From contig CAJKJS010000007.1 in assembly GCA_905200265.1 (NCBI GenBank), positions 1 through 14,926 on the forward strand: DNA of 14,926 bases, in the 5' to 3' direction. Of this stretch, positions 1 through 6,982 are shown in pieces. This DNA comes from an uncultured Oscillospiraceae bacterium (GTDB taxonomy: Bacteria > Bacillota > Clostridia > Oscillospirales > Acutalibacteraceae). The stretch's first letter is position 1, and each line of letters opens with the position of its first letter. The notes beneath the pieces were generated by a model that was not told the DNA's origin, did no database searches, and worked only from the letters and a program-made list of their open reading frames with translations. The position numbers were made by a program, and so were the translations under genes.

Positions 1-130
1 GAGCAAAATCCTTTTTTCTTATAGTTTAAAAAAATAAAAGAAAAAAGCGGCGCTATTCTTGATTTAGTTTTTACATTGGGCGCCTATAATGCCAATCAAA
101 CAGTGATAGAAATGGAGGAAAGAGAAAGAA
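1..130 (+). promoter_or_regulatory. Upstream region and probable promoter of the wall-anchored phosphatase
   Basis: This AT-rich leader holds a perfect TATAAT at 85-90. The best -35 options are weak: TTGATT at 59-64 is 20 bases away, and other hexamers match poorly. A GGAGG ribosome site at 115-119 sits 11 bases before the ATG at 131. Bases 11-20 (CTTTTTTCTT) and 38-47 (AAGAAAAAAG) are a perfect inverted repeat, but of such simple sequence that it may mean little; it could be the remains of an upstream terminator. No gene is visible in this stretch. Confidence 0.5.
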
Positions 131-2344
131 ATGAGAAAAGCAAAGAAAACGGCAGCCGTGCTGCTGGCAGCTTCCGTAGCTGTGACCAGCGGCATTACGG
201 CGTTTGCTATTCCTTCCACAAACCCGGAGACAAACGGGAACAAGACGGCGTATGACAGCTGGAAAGTCCAGTGGGATACGGAAAAGCAGGATTACACCGA
301 TGTGTCCATTACCCCCGGTAAAGATGAAAGCCAGATGAATTTTGCCTGGTATGTGGCACAGGCGGATGCCGGTAAGACGGCACAAGTCAAAATTGCGACC
401 AATCAGGACATGAGCGACGGGAAAGTTTTTAAAGAAAGCGGTTCGCTGTCGATCCATGTAACGACGGAAAACGGTTCCGGCAGCACGACGTATACGAAGT
501 CGGCTCATGTGACCGTGACGGGCCTGACGGAAAACACCACGTATTATTACCAGGTGAGCAACGACGGTTCTTCCTGGAGTGAGGCCGAAAAACTCGTTAC
601 CGGTGATACCAGCTCATACACCATGCTGTATGTAGGTGACCCGCAGATCGGTTCTTCCGGCAGTGCGGCCCACGATGCCTTTAACTGGAACGAAACCCTG
701 AACGCGGCACTGGAACAGAATAGCGACGTGGGCTTTATCCTTTCCGCCGGTGACCAAACGGAAAAGAGCGCTCAGAATGCCGATGAAAACAAAGACGTAG
801 AAGTGGAATACGCCGGGTATCTGTCGGCCGATGCCCTGCAGAATATTCCGGTGGCCACGGCCATTGGCAACCACGAAGCCAGCGGCGCTTACTATGGCTA
901 TCACTTCTATAATCCCAACGAAAGCGATCTGGGATCTACAACGGCTGGCGGCGATTACTACTTCAGCTATGGCAAAACCCTGTTTATTGTGCTCAACAGC
1001 AACAATACCAACCAGGAAGAACACCGTCAGCTGATGCAGCAGGCCATTGACAGCGATAAAGATGCTACGTTCCGCATCGTCATGTTCCACCATGATATCT
1101 ATGGCGCCGGCCAGCCTCATGCGAACTCCGACGGCGCTCAGCTGCGTACGGTGTTTGCGCCCCTGATGGACGAATTCAATATCGATGTCTGCCTGACGGG
1201 CCATGACCATTCGTATTCTCGTACCTATCAGATTCTGGATGGTGTAGCCATTGATTACGATGTAACGGATGGCGGCACGGTAACGGACCCCCAGGGCACG
1301 CTGTACATGACGGCCAACTCGGCTTCCGGCAGCAAATACTACGACACGGTAAAGACCCAGCAGTACTTCATTTCCAACATGTCGCAGCAGGCTCTGCCTA
1401 CTTACTCCGTGATTAAGATGACAGACAGCAGCTTCACGATTTCCACCTACGCGGTCAATGCCGGCGGTTCCGTTACGGATACGGGCGACACGCTGACCAT
1501 CGTGAAAAATGCGGATAAAGATTCGCTGCTCTCTTTGATCAATGATGCCCAGGAAAAAGTGGACAGCACGGATCCCGAAACCGTGACTTCTTCCAGCCTG
1601 ACCGCTTTGCAGCAGGCTCTGGATAAAGCCAACACCCTGCTGAAGACCAGCGAAGACGGCAAAGACGAATACAACGTGTGGAATCCCGCCAACGAAGGCG
1701 CTGCCACCGATGCCGAAGGGTACGATAACCCCACCCAGTCCCCCGAACCCGACCAGATTCCCGATAAAACCCAGGACAGCCTGCAGGGCCAGATTTCCCA
1801 GCAGGAACTGACCGATACCTATACCGCTCTGCTCACCGCTATGAACGGCCTGACCCAGCGTGGCGATGCCACCGAACTGAATGCCACGATCGACGAAGCG
1901 CAGAAACTGCTCGACAGTGTGCAGGTTGGATCGGCTGAAGGCCAGGTAGCCGAAAAGGATTACCAGACGCTGAAAACCGCCATTGAAACGGCCAAAGCCG
2001 TGGCGGCTTCTACCGATGCCGATGCCGCCGATATGGAACAGGCTATCAAAGATCTGCAGGCAGCCGAAGATGCTTTCCGGGCAGCCATCATCGTAGAAGA
2101 TCCTTCTTCCAATAAGCCGGAAGAAAGTGTGAAGCCGGACGATGGCAACCAGTCGCAGACCGATGACAATACGGATAACAGCCAGAACGATACAAGCGAC
2201 AACACCACGTCCGATACCGATGATACACAGTCGGTTCCCCAGACGGGTGACACCAGCCGTACGGTTGGAATCCTCGTAACGGTATGCCTGCTGGCTGCCG
2301 GAACGGCCACCACGCTGGTATGGCGCCGCCGCCGTGCGGAATAA
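131..2344 (+). CDS. Cell-wall-anchored purple-acid-phosphatase-like metallophosphoesterase with FIVAR repeats
   Basis: This 737-residue surface enzyme probably hydrolyses phosphate esters with a two-metal centre outside the cell. Residues 1-26 are a signal peptide with a basic start, a hydrophobic core and a likely cut after AFA. Residues about 45-158 form a fibronectin-III-like purple acid phosphatase N-terminal domain. The catalytic domain, about 162-440, shows the metal-binding series GDPQ (D170), AGDQ (D208), GNHE (N247, H248), FHHD (H320/H321) and GHDH (H358, H360). The usual tyrosine of the GDxxY motif is absent, since the sequence reads GDQTE. Two FIVAR-type helical repeats follow at about 463-575 and 582-655, the first split by a stretch of about 50 residues rich in Asp, Pro and Gln. 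A Ser/Thr/Asp/Asn-rich spacer leads to VPQTGD (702-707), a hydrophobic helix and a WRRRR tail, a sortase signal with V in place of L. The substrate is unknown. The start follows a GGAGG site. Confidence 0.9.
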   Translation: MRKAKKTAAVLLAASVAVTSGITAFAIPSTNPETNGNKTAYDSWKVQWDTEKQDYTDVSITPGKDESQMNFAWYVAQADAGKTAQVKIATNQDMSDGKVFKESGSLSIHVTTENGSGSTTYTKSAHVTVTGLTENTTYYYQVSNDGSSWSEAEKLVTGDTSSYTMLYVGDPQIGSSGSAAHDAFNWNETLNAALEQNSDVGFILSAGDQTEKSAQNADENKDVEVEYAGYLSADALQNIPVATAIGNHEASGAYYGYHFYNPNESDLGSTTAGGDYYFSYGKTLFIVLNSNNTNQEEHRQLMQQAIDSDKDATFRIVMFHHDIYGAGQPHANSDGAQLRTVFAPLMDEFNIDVCLTGHDHSYSRTYQILDGVAIDYDVTDGGTVTDPQGTLYMTANSASGSKYYDTVKTQQYFISNMSQQALPTYSVIKMTDSSFTISTYAVNAGGSVTDTGDTLTIVKNADKDSLLSLINDAQEKVDSTDPETVTSSSLTALQQALDKANTLLKTSEDGKDEYNVWNPANEGAATDAEGYDNPTQSPEPDQIPDKTQDSLQGQISQQELTDTYTALLTAMNGLTQRGDATELNATIDEAQKLLDSVQVGSAEGQVAEKDYQTLKTAIETAKAVAASTDADAADMEQAIKDLQAAEDAFRAAIIVEDPSSNKPEESVKPDDGNQSQTDDNTDNSQNDTSDNTTSDTDDTQSVPQTGDTSRTVGILVTVCLLAAGTATTLVWRRRRAE

Positions 2345-2387
2345 ACGGCTCGATTGATCGCGTACAACTCTCTCTCTCTAGCAGGAG

Positions 2388-2414
2388 CCGGGCGGACCGT
2401 TTCGCCCGGTTTTT
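2388..2414 (+). terminator. Intrinsic terminator after the phosphatase gene
   Basis: CCGGGCG (2388-2394) pairs with CGCCCGG (2403-2409) around an 8-base loop, and five T residues follow at 2410-2414. It lies 43 bases after the phosphatase stop codon and only 30 bases before the next start codon, so it may also attenuate read-through into the YibE/F gene. Confidence 0.8.
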
Positions 2415-2444
2415 GCCTTGCTCAGGAAGGAACGGACAAAGAAT

Positions 2445-3608
2445 ATGAGGATTCCCAAAATCACGAAACCAACGAAAAAAGCCGTGATTCATGTGGCTGT
2501 GTGCCTGATACTGCTTATTATTTTCGGTGCTTTTTTGTGGTGGCTGAACAGCACAACGCAGGTGACGCCGCTGCTCAATACCCAGGGGGTTACCTATGAA
2601 AAGGCACGGGTTGAATCGGTCCTGCAGGATAATATCCAGGACGACGGAACCCGTGCGGGCAGCCAGGTGGTGCAGCTGACCATTTTGACCGGGGAACACC
2701 GGGGTGAAACCTTTGAAGCCACCAGCGCCTCCGGTTACCTGTATGGAGCCGATTGTGTGCCGGGGCTGGAAGTAACGGCCTGCCTGAGCGAAAGCAATGG
2801 GACTATCAGCGTTTCGGTCTATAACTACTACCGGTCACCGGCTTTGTATCTGTTAGCCGCTCTGTTTTTAGCGCTGCTGTGGCTGATCGGCGGCAAAAAA
2901 GGATTGCGCTCGGCATTGGGACTGATTTTTACATTCTGCTGCATCTTGTGGCTGTTTTTGCCGCTGTTATACCGCGGGTGCTCGCCGTTTTTGGCGGCGG
3001 TGCTGGTGGTGGCGCTTACAACGGCGGTGACCATGTACCTAGTGGGCGGCGCCAGTAAAAAAACCGTGTCGTCGGTACTGGGAACACTGGGCGGCGTCAC
3101 AGCGGCCGGGCTGATCGCCTGGATTTTCGGGGAGCTTTCCCATATTTCCGGATACAATGTTACGGAGATCGAAACGCTTGTCAGTATCAGCGACGTCAGT
3201 TCCCTGCAAATAGGCGGGCTTTTATTTGCCGGTATTCTCATTGCCTCTCTGGGGGCCGTGATGGATGTGGCCATGTCGGTTTCCTCTTCGATTGAGGAAG
3301 TGCATAGGCGCAATCCAGCCCTGTCGGCCAAAGAACTGATGCGCAGCGGGCTGCATGTAGGCCGCGACATGATGGGGACCATGTCCAACACCCTGGTGCT
3401 GGCGTTTTGCGGTTCTTCGATTAACACCCTGGTGATCGTGTATGCCTATGCCATGCCATATAATCAGGTGATGAGCATGTACGATATCGGCATTGAAATT
3501 TTGCAGGGATTGGCCGGTACCATGGGGGTTATCCTGACGGTACCGCTGGTGTCCCTGATTATGCCGCTGCTGCTGTGCGGATGGAAACAAAGAAAATCAC
3601 GCGTATAA
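2445..3608 (+). CDS. YibE/F family multipass membrane protein
   Basis: This 387-residue integral membrane protein belongs, as far as I can recognise, to the YibE/F-like family, which is widespread in Firmicutes and whose biochemical role is not established. One N-terminal helix (about 14-34) is followed by an extracytoplasmic beta-rich region of about 100 residues (35-130, with short stretches such as LTGEHRGE), then about seven more helices between 133 and 376. The segment GAVMDVAMSVSSS (about 270-282) followed by a polar loop is the most family-typical part. The ATG at 2445 is chosen because AGGAAGGAA (2424-2432) lies 12 bases upstream. An in-frame TTG at 2418 would start right behind the terminator hairpin with no ribosome site. 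The gene has no clear promoter of its own, so it may depend on read-through from the phosphatase gene. The family call is fairly safe; the function is unknown. Confidence 0.85.
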   Translation: MRIPKITKPTKKAVIHVAVCLILLIIFGAFLWWLNSTTQVTPLLNTQGVTYEKARVESVLQDNIQDDGTRAGSQVVQLTILTGEHRGETFEATSASGYLYGADCVPGLEVTACLSESNGTISVSVYNYYRSPALYLLAALFLALLWLIGGKKGLRSALGLIFTFCCILWLFLPLLYRGCSPFLAAVLVVALTTAVTMYLVGGASKKTVSSVLGTLGGVTAAGLIAWIFGELSHISGYNVTEIETLVSISDVSSLQIGGLLFAGILIASLGAVMDVAMSVSSSIEEVHRRNPALSAKELMRSGLHVGRDMMGTMSNTLVLAFCGSSINTLVIVYAYAMPYNQVMSMYDIGIEILQGLAGTMGVILTVPLVSLIMPLLLCGWKQRKSRV

Positions 3609-3650
3609 GGTATCTCGCAGCCGGTTTCTCTCTCCCGGCGGAGATCTTGT

Positions 3651-3697
3651 AAAAAAGGACGGTCCGATTCCCTTTTGGGGAACCAACCGTCCTTTTT
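3651..3697. terminator. Bidirectional terminator between the YibE/F and mrp genes
   Basis: GGACGGT (3657-3663) pairs with ACCGTCC (3686-3692), and an inner TTCCC/GGGAA helix (68-72 and 78-82 of the 3600s) stacks inside. Six A residues precede the stem and five T residues follow it, so it can act on both strands. It serves the two convergent genes that end at 3608 (+) and 3714 (-). Confidence 0.85.
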
Positions 3698-3713
3698 GTT
3701 TGTGAAAATGCGA

Positions 3714-4541
3714 TTACTTTTTGGCTTTGAGTACGGCTTCCACCGCGCCGTCCAGCCAGTCGCCGGAGAAGTCTTCAATGTTCCCCTGGTCACAGGCTTT
3801 CGCAATAGCCGGGTCAATCGGCATGCGGCCGAGTACGTCCAAATGGAAGGAAGCGGCAATTTCGTCCACATGGCTTTCGCCATACAGCTTGATTTTGCGG
3901 CCGCAATCGGGGCACTGCACATAGCTCATGTTTTCAACCAGCCCCAACACCGGCACATTCATCATTTGGGCCATGTTGACTGCTTTTTCTACAATCATGG
4001 AAACCAGTTCCTGCGGGCTCGTTACAATGAGAATCCCGTCAAGGGGCAGGCTCTGGAAAACCGTCAGCGGCACGTCGCCCGTTCCGGGAGGCATGTCCAC
4101 AAACATATAATCCACATCTTTCCAAATAACATCGCTCCAGAACTGCTTCACAGCACCGGCCAGAATGGGGCCGCGCCATACTACCGGGGAGTTTTCACTA
4201 TCCAGCAGCAGGTTAATCGACATGACATCAATGCCGGTTTTTGTGGCTACCGGATAAAGGCCTTCTTCCGAACCGGTGGCCCGGGTGTGCAGCCCAAAGC
4301 ACTGGGGAATGGACGGCCCGGTAATATCGGCGTCCAGTACGGCCGTGTGGAATCCGCGCCGGTTCATCAGGACGGCCATCATCGAGGTGACAAGGCTTTT
4401 GCCAACGCCGCCTTTGCCGGATACAACGCCAATGACCTTTTTAATGGTGCTGGCTGCATGGGGTTTTTCCAGCAGGCTTTCCGGGGAACGGGAAGCGCAA
4501 TCGCTCTGGCAGTTTTTGCAATCGTGATTACATTCGCTCAT
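3714..4541 (-). CDS. mrp: Mrp/NBP35-family iron-sulfur cluster carrier ATPase
   Basis: This 275-residue cytoplasmic P-loop ATPase of the Mrp/ApbC/NBP35 family is expected to bind and hand over Fe-S clusters to apoproteins as a dimer. The deviant Walker A GKGGVGKS is at 42-49, the switch region DADITGPS at 70-77, VDMPPGTGD at 148-156, and the cluster-binding CPDC pair at 210-213. The N-terminus carries four further cysteines (C4, C8, C11, C15, spaced CX3CX2CX3C), recalling the N-terminal cluster of NBP35 proteins and common in clostridial Mrp proteins. There is no DUF59 domain in front, unlike many Mrp proteins. GGAG lies about 8 bases before the ATG. The gene stands alone between terminators; no clear promoter could be made out. 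The gene symbol is by family; the exact client proteins are unknown. Confidence 0.92.
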   Translation of the reverse strand: MSECNHDCKNCQSDCASRSPESLLEKPHAASTIKKVIGVVSGKGGVGKSLVTSMMAVLMNRRGFHTAVLDADITGPSIPQCFGLHTRATGSEEGLYPVATKTGIDVMSINLLLDSENSPVVWRGPILAGAVKQFWSDVIWKDVDYMFVDMPPGTGDVPLTVFQSLPLDGILIVTSPQELVSMIVEKAVNMAQMMNVPVLGLVENMSYVQCPDCGRKIKLYGESHVDEIAASFHLDVLGRMPIDPAIAKACDQGNIEDFSGDWLDGAVEAVLKAKK

Positions 4542-4580
4542 ATTGATTTCTCCGTTTCTTTATGGCACTAGGGCACTTTT

Positions 4581-4636
4581 AAAAAAAGCAGGGCCCACCG
4601 GGCCGCGCTATCACCATGATAGCGCGCAGGCGGGCC
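4581..4636 (-). terminator. Nested-hairpin terminator after the sensor kinase gene
   Basis: Read on the minus strand, an outer helix (4592-4599 with 4629-4636, one mismatch) encloses a perfect 10-bp inner helix (4604-4613 with 4617-4626, loop of 3). Seven T residues follow at 4587-4581. It lies 26 bases past the kinase stop and separates the kinase from mrp. Confidence 0.8.
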
Positions 4637-4662
4637 TTTGTCAATGCGTTGTGAACAAAAGG

Positions 4663-6225
4663 TCATAATGATGGCGGCGGAACCGGGTTCATCATCGTCA
4701 GCTCAAACCAGAAGGTACTGCCTTTGTGCAGCTCGCTCTGCACACCAAAATCGGCACTGTGCAAGTCCAGAATGGTTTTTACAATGGAAAGCCCCAGCCC
4801 GGTACCCACGGCGGCCCGCCGGTGGGTTTTGTCCACTTTGTAATAGCGTTCCCAGATGTTCTCCAGTTTATCTTCGGGAATGCCTTCGCCGGTGTCGATG
4901 ACTTCGATGCGCACCTTACCGTCTTTGATACGCTGGCGCACCGTGACGGTTTTATCGGCCCCCGTGTACGTAATCGCGTTATTCACCAGGTTGTAGACCA
5001 CTTGGGATATTTTCAGCGGATCGGCAAATACCCACGCATCTTTGTCGGCTTCCAGCACAAAGTGGTAATCGGCCAGCTTGTCGTATCGGGCCAGAATATC
5101 CCGTATGCTCTGAGTCAGGCAGAAGGTTTCCGGTTCCAGCTGAACGGCGCCTGCCTGCATTTTGGAAAGATCCAGCATATCGTTGACCAGGCTGGTCAGG
5201 CGGTTGGCTTCGTCAATGATGATCTGCACATTTTCCGGTGTGTTTTCCCCGGGCAGGTCGCGCATGACTTCGGCGTACCCGGTGATCATGGTCAAGGGTG
5301 TGCGCAGATCGTGAGAGATATTGGCAATCAGATCCCGGCGCAGCCCTTCTACTTTGGAAAGTTCCCGGGAGGCATAATTGAGCGTGTGCCCCAGCTCGGC
5401 AGCTTCCTGATAGCCTTCTTCCCGGAAGGTAATGCTGTAGGTGCCGGTGGCCAGCACTTTGGCCGATTCATTGATGGTACTGATGGGCGCCGAAATCCGT
5501 CTGGCTAAAAACAGGGCCAGGAAAAAGGCCAGCAGCAGCATTAAAATGGTGATGACCCACAGTTCGACTTTTAGGGTTTGTACCGTGGCATTGACCGGAT
5601 TCAGGCTGCAATTGAGCAGCAAAAGCCGTTCGCTGCCATTGACCATTTTCACCGTCATGGCATACAGCATGCCTTTGCCGCCTTCTTCGGTGACAGGGTC
5701 CATTTCCACCACATAACTGTAGCCAGGCGCCAGGGGGCTGCCTTCTGTGGGGGATAGGCGAAATCCGACCACCTGATCGGGACGGTCATACTGCACCACA
5801 TAGGTACCGCCTTGCTCCCGGGTTTGCAAAAATAGCGCCCGGTAATCAATCCAGGAAAGGTCGCTCAGTAGGGAATTAAACGAAAAATTGCGGTAAAAGG
5901 TTTCGCCGTTTTCGTTGCAAATCACCGTGCTGATCTGGTTTTCCTTTGACATGGTATCCAGCAGGTCGGTAATGGTTTCGTCGTCATCGTTGATGTGCAT
6001 CGCCAAGTTTTGAGCGCAGCTTTCCATTTCCCGTACTTTAATGGATTGGTAAAAGGTGTCGAGCAGCGCAACCTGAAACACCCACAGCAGAATGATGATG
6101 ACCACAGTAAAAAGCGCAAAGCCGCCGAAGATCCACCAGCGGATGCTCAGGCGGCGGTGCGGTTTGGCAACATGAAAAGGCCCAAAGGAAACCGGATGGG
6201 CCCCTTTGTCTTTGTTAGGCTTCAA
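4663..6225 (-). CDS. Membrane sensor histidine kinase
   Basis: This 520-residue two-component kinase is partner of the regulator encoded just before it. Helix 1 is at about 31-56, an extracytoplasmic sensor region of about 165 residues lies at 57-221, and helix 2 is at about 222-241. A HAMP linker (about 242-295), a HisKA dimerisation domain with the phospho-acceptor H305 in ISHDLRTP, and a HATPase domain follow: N-box NLVNNA (412-417), DTGEG (444-448) and GTGLGLS (474-480). All kinase boxes are intact. The sensor region matches no fold I can name, so the signal is unknown. The start is a TTG inside the last codons of the regulator gene (11-base overlap), preceded by a G-rich GAGGGGTGG site. 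It is the only start codon in frame before helix 1, so translation is probably coupled to the regulator. Confidence 0.92.
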   Translation of the reverse strand: MKPNKDKGAHPVSFGPFHVAKPHRRLSIRWWIFGGFALFTVVIIILLWVFQVALLDTFYQSIKVREMESCAQNLAMHINDDDETITDLLDTMSKENQISTVICNENGETFYRNFSFNSLLSDLSWIDYRALFLQTREQGGTYVVQYDRPDQVVGFRLSPTEGSPLAPGYSYVVEMDPVTEEGGKGMLYAMTVKMVNGSERLLLLNCSLNPVNATVQTLKVELWVITILMLLLAFFLALFLARRISAPISTINESAKVLATGTYSITFREEGYQEAAELGHTLNYASRELSKVEGLRRDLIANISHDLRTPLTMITGYAEVMRDLPGENTPENVQIIIDEANRLTSLVNDMLDLSKMQAGAVQLEPETFCLTQSIRDILARYDKLADYHFVLEADKDAWVFADPLKISQVVYNLVNNAITYTGADKTVTVRQRIKDGKVRIEVIDTGEGIPEDKLENIWERYYKVDKTHRRAAVGTGLGLSIVKTILDLHSADFGVQSELHKGSTFWFELTMMNPVPPPSL

Positions 6226-6895
6226 AACGGTATCCCACCCCTCTGAGCGTGACGATCAGGCGGCTGTATGGTCCCAAACTTTTGCGCAGCAGTTTGATAT
6301 GGGTGTCTAAGGTACGGTCATCCCCGTAAAAGTCATAGCCCCACACATTGGTAATCAGCTGTTCCCGGGTCAGGGCGATATTGCGGTTTTGTGCCATATA
6401 AAACAGCAGGTCATATTCTTTCGGAGTTAAATCGATGCGCTGCCCGTCTACTTCCACCATACGTCCGGTAATATCGATTTTCAGCCCGTCAAACGTCAGT
6501 ACGGTCCGGCCGTCGTCGTTATCAGCCGGCCGGGCGCGCTTGATAATGGCCTGAATGCGCATCATCAGCTCCTTGGGAGAAAAGGGTTTGACCACATAGT
6601 CATCCACGCCCAGTTCAAAGCCGTGAATGCGGTCGTATTCTTCCCCGCGGGCCGACAGCATGAGCACCGGCGTTTGGCTGACTTTGCGGATCTCGCGTAC
6701 CGCAGAAAAGCCGTCGAGTTCCGGCATCATCACGTCCATAACGATCAGATCAAAGCGCCGGGGGTCCTGGCGGCAAATGGATACTGCTTGCATGCCGTCT
6801 TCCGCTTCGGTGACGGAGAATCCTTCGAATTCAGCATATTTTCGGATCATCATCCGAATTTTGGCTTCGTCATCCACAACTAAAATCTGGTACAT
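6215..6895 (-). CDS. OmpR/PhoB-family response regulator
   Basis: This 226-residue transcription factor works with the adjacent sensor kinase. The receiver domain (about 1-120) has the acidic pair D8/D9, phospho-acceptor D54 in VMDVMMP, S81 and K103. The winged-helix DNA-binding domain (about 130-225) has the family-typical LTPKEYDLL, NVWGYDFYGDDRTLDTHI and TLRGVGYRFE segments. It starts at an ATG 7 bases after AGGAGG. Its stop overlaps the kinase start. Upstream, 87 bases separate it from the cysteine synthase gene with no intrinsic terminator, so it may be in that transcript. The ribosome site can pair with an upstream CCTCC-containing segment, described separately. Target genes are unknown. 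Confidence 0.95.
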   Translation of the reverse strand: MYQILVVDDEAKIRMMIRKYAEFEGFSVTEAEDGMQAVSICRQDPRRFDLIVMDVMMPELDGFSAVREIRKVSQTPVLMLSARGEEYDRIHGFELGVDDYVVKPFSPKELMMRIQAIIKRARPADNDDGRTVLTFDGLKIDITGRMVEVDGQRIDLTPKEYDLLFYMAQNRNIALTREQLITNVWGYDFYGDDRTLDTHIKLLRKSLGPYSRLIVTLRGVGYRFEA

Positions 6896-6901
6896 GGTTT
6901 T

Positions 6902-6945
6902 CCTCCTTATGTGGCCTGTTTCGCGCCTCTCTATGATAAAGGAGG
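6902..6945 (-). promoter_or_regulatory. Possible ribosome-site-sequestering hairpin before the response regulator
   Basis: On the mRNA (minus strand) CCTCCTTTAT (6945-6936) can pair with ATAAGGAGG (6910-6902), which contains the regulator's Shine-Dalgarno sequence. The stem is 9 bp with one bulged base and a 25-base loop. It can form only if transcription begins upstream of 6945, for example by read-through from the cysteine synthase gene. A promoter-like TATCAT (6938-6933) inside the same stretch has no good -35 box. Confidence 0.4.
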
Positions 6946-6982
6946 CATGTGAACAGCGCGTGACGGGTACGTGTCGGTCGGT

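Noticed and set aside
11..47. AT-rich inverted repeat CTTTTTTCTT / AAGAAAAAAG as a terminator or attachment site
   Set aside because: Low-complexity sequence can form such matches by chance, the stem is all but free of GC pairs, and no upstream gene is visible.
2368..2379. (CT)6 run as a phase-variation switch
   Set aside because: It is short, and lies in a non-coding gap too far from any recognisable promoter box to argue for slippage control.
2418..2444. TTG start adding nine residues to the YibE/F protein
   Set aside because: It lies four bases after the terminator T run with no ribosome site; the ATG at 2445 has AGGAAGGAA upstream.
3675..4571. Open reading frame of 298 codons opposite mrp
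   Set aside because: It begins inside the bidirectional terminator and lacks domains, whereas the minus strand is a clear Mrp ATPase.
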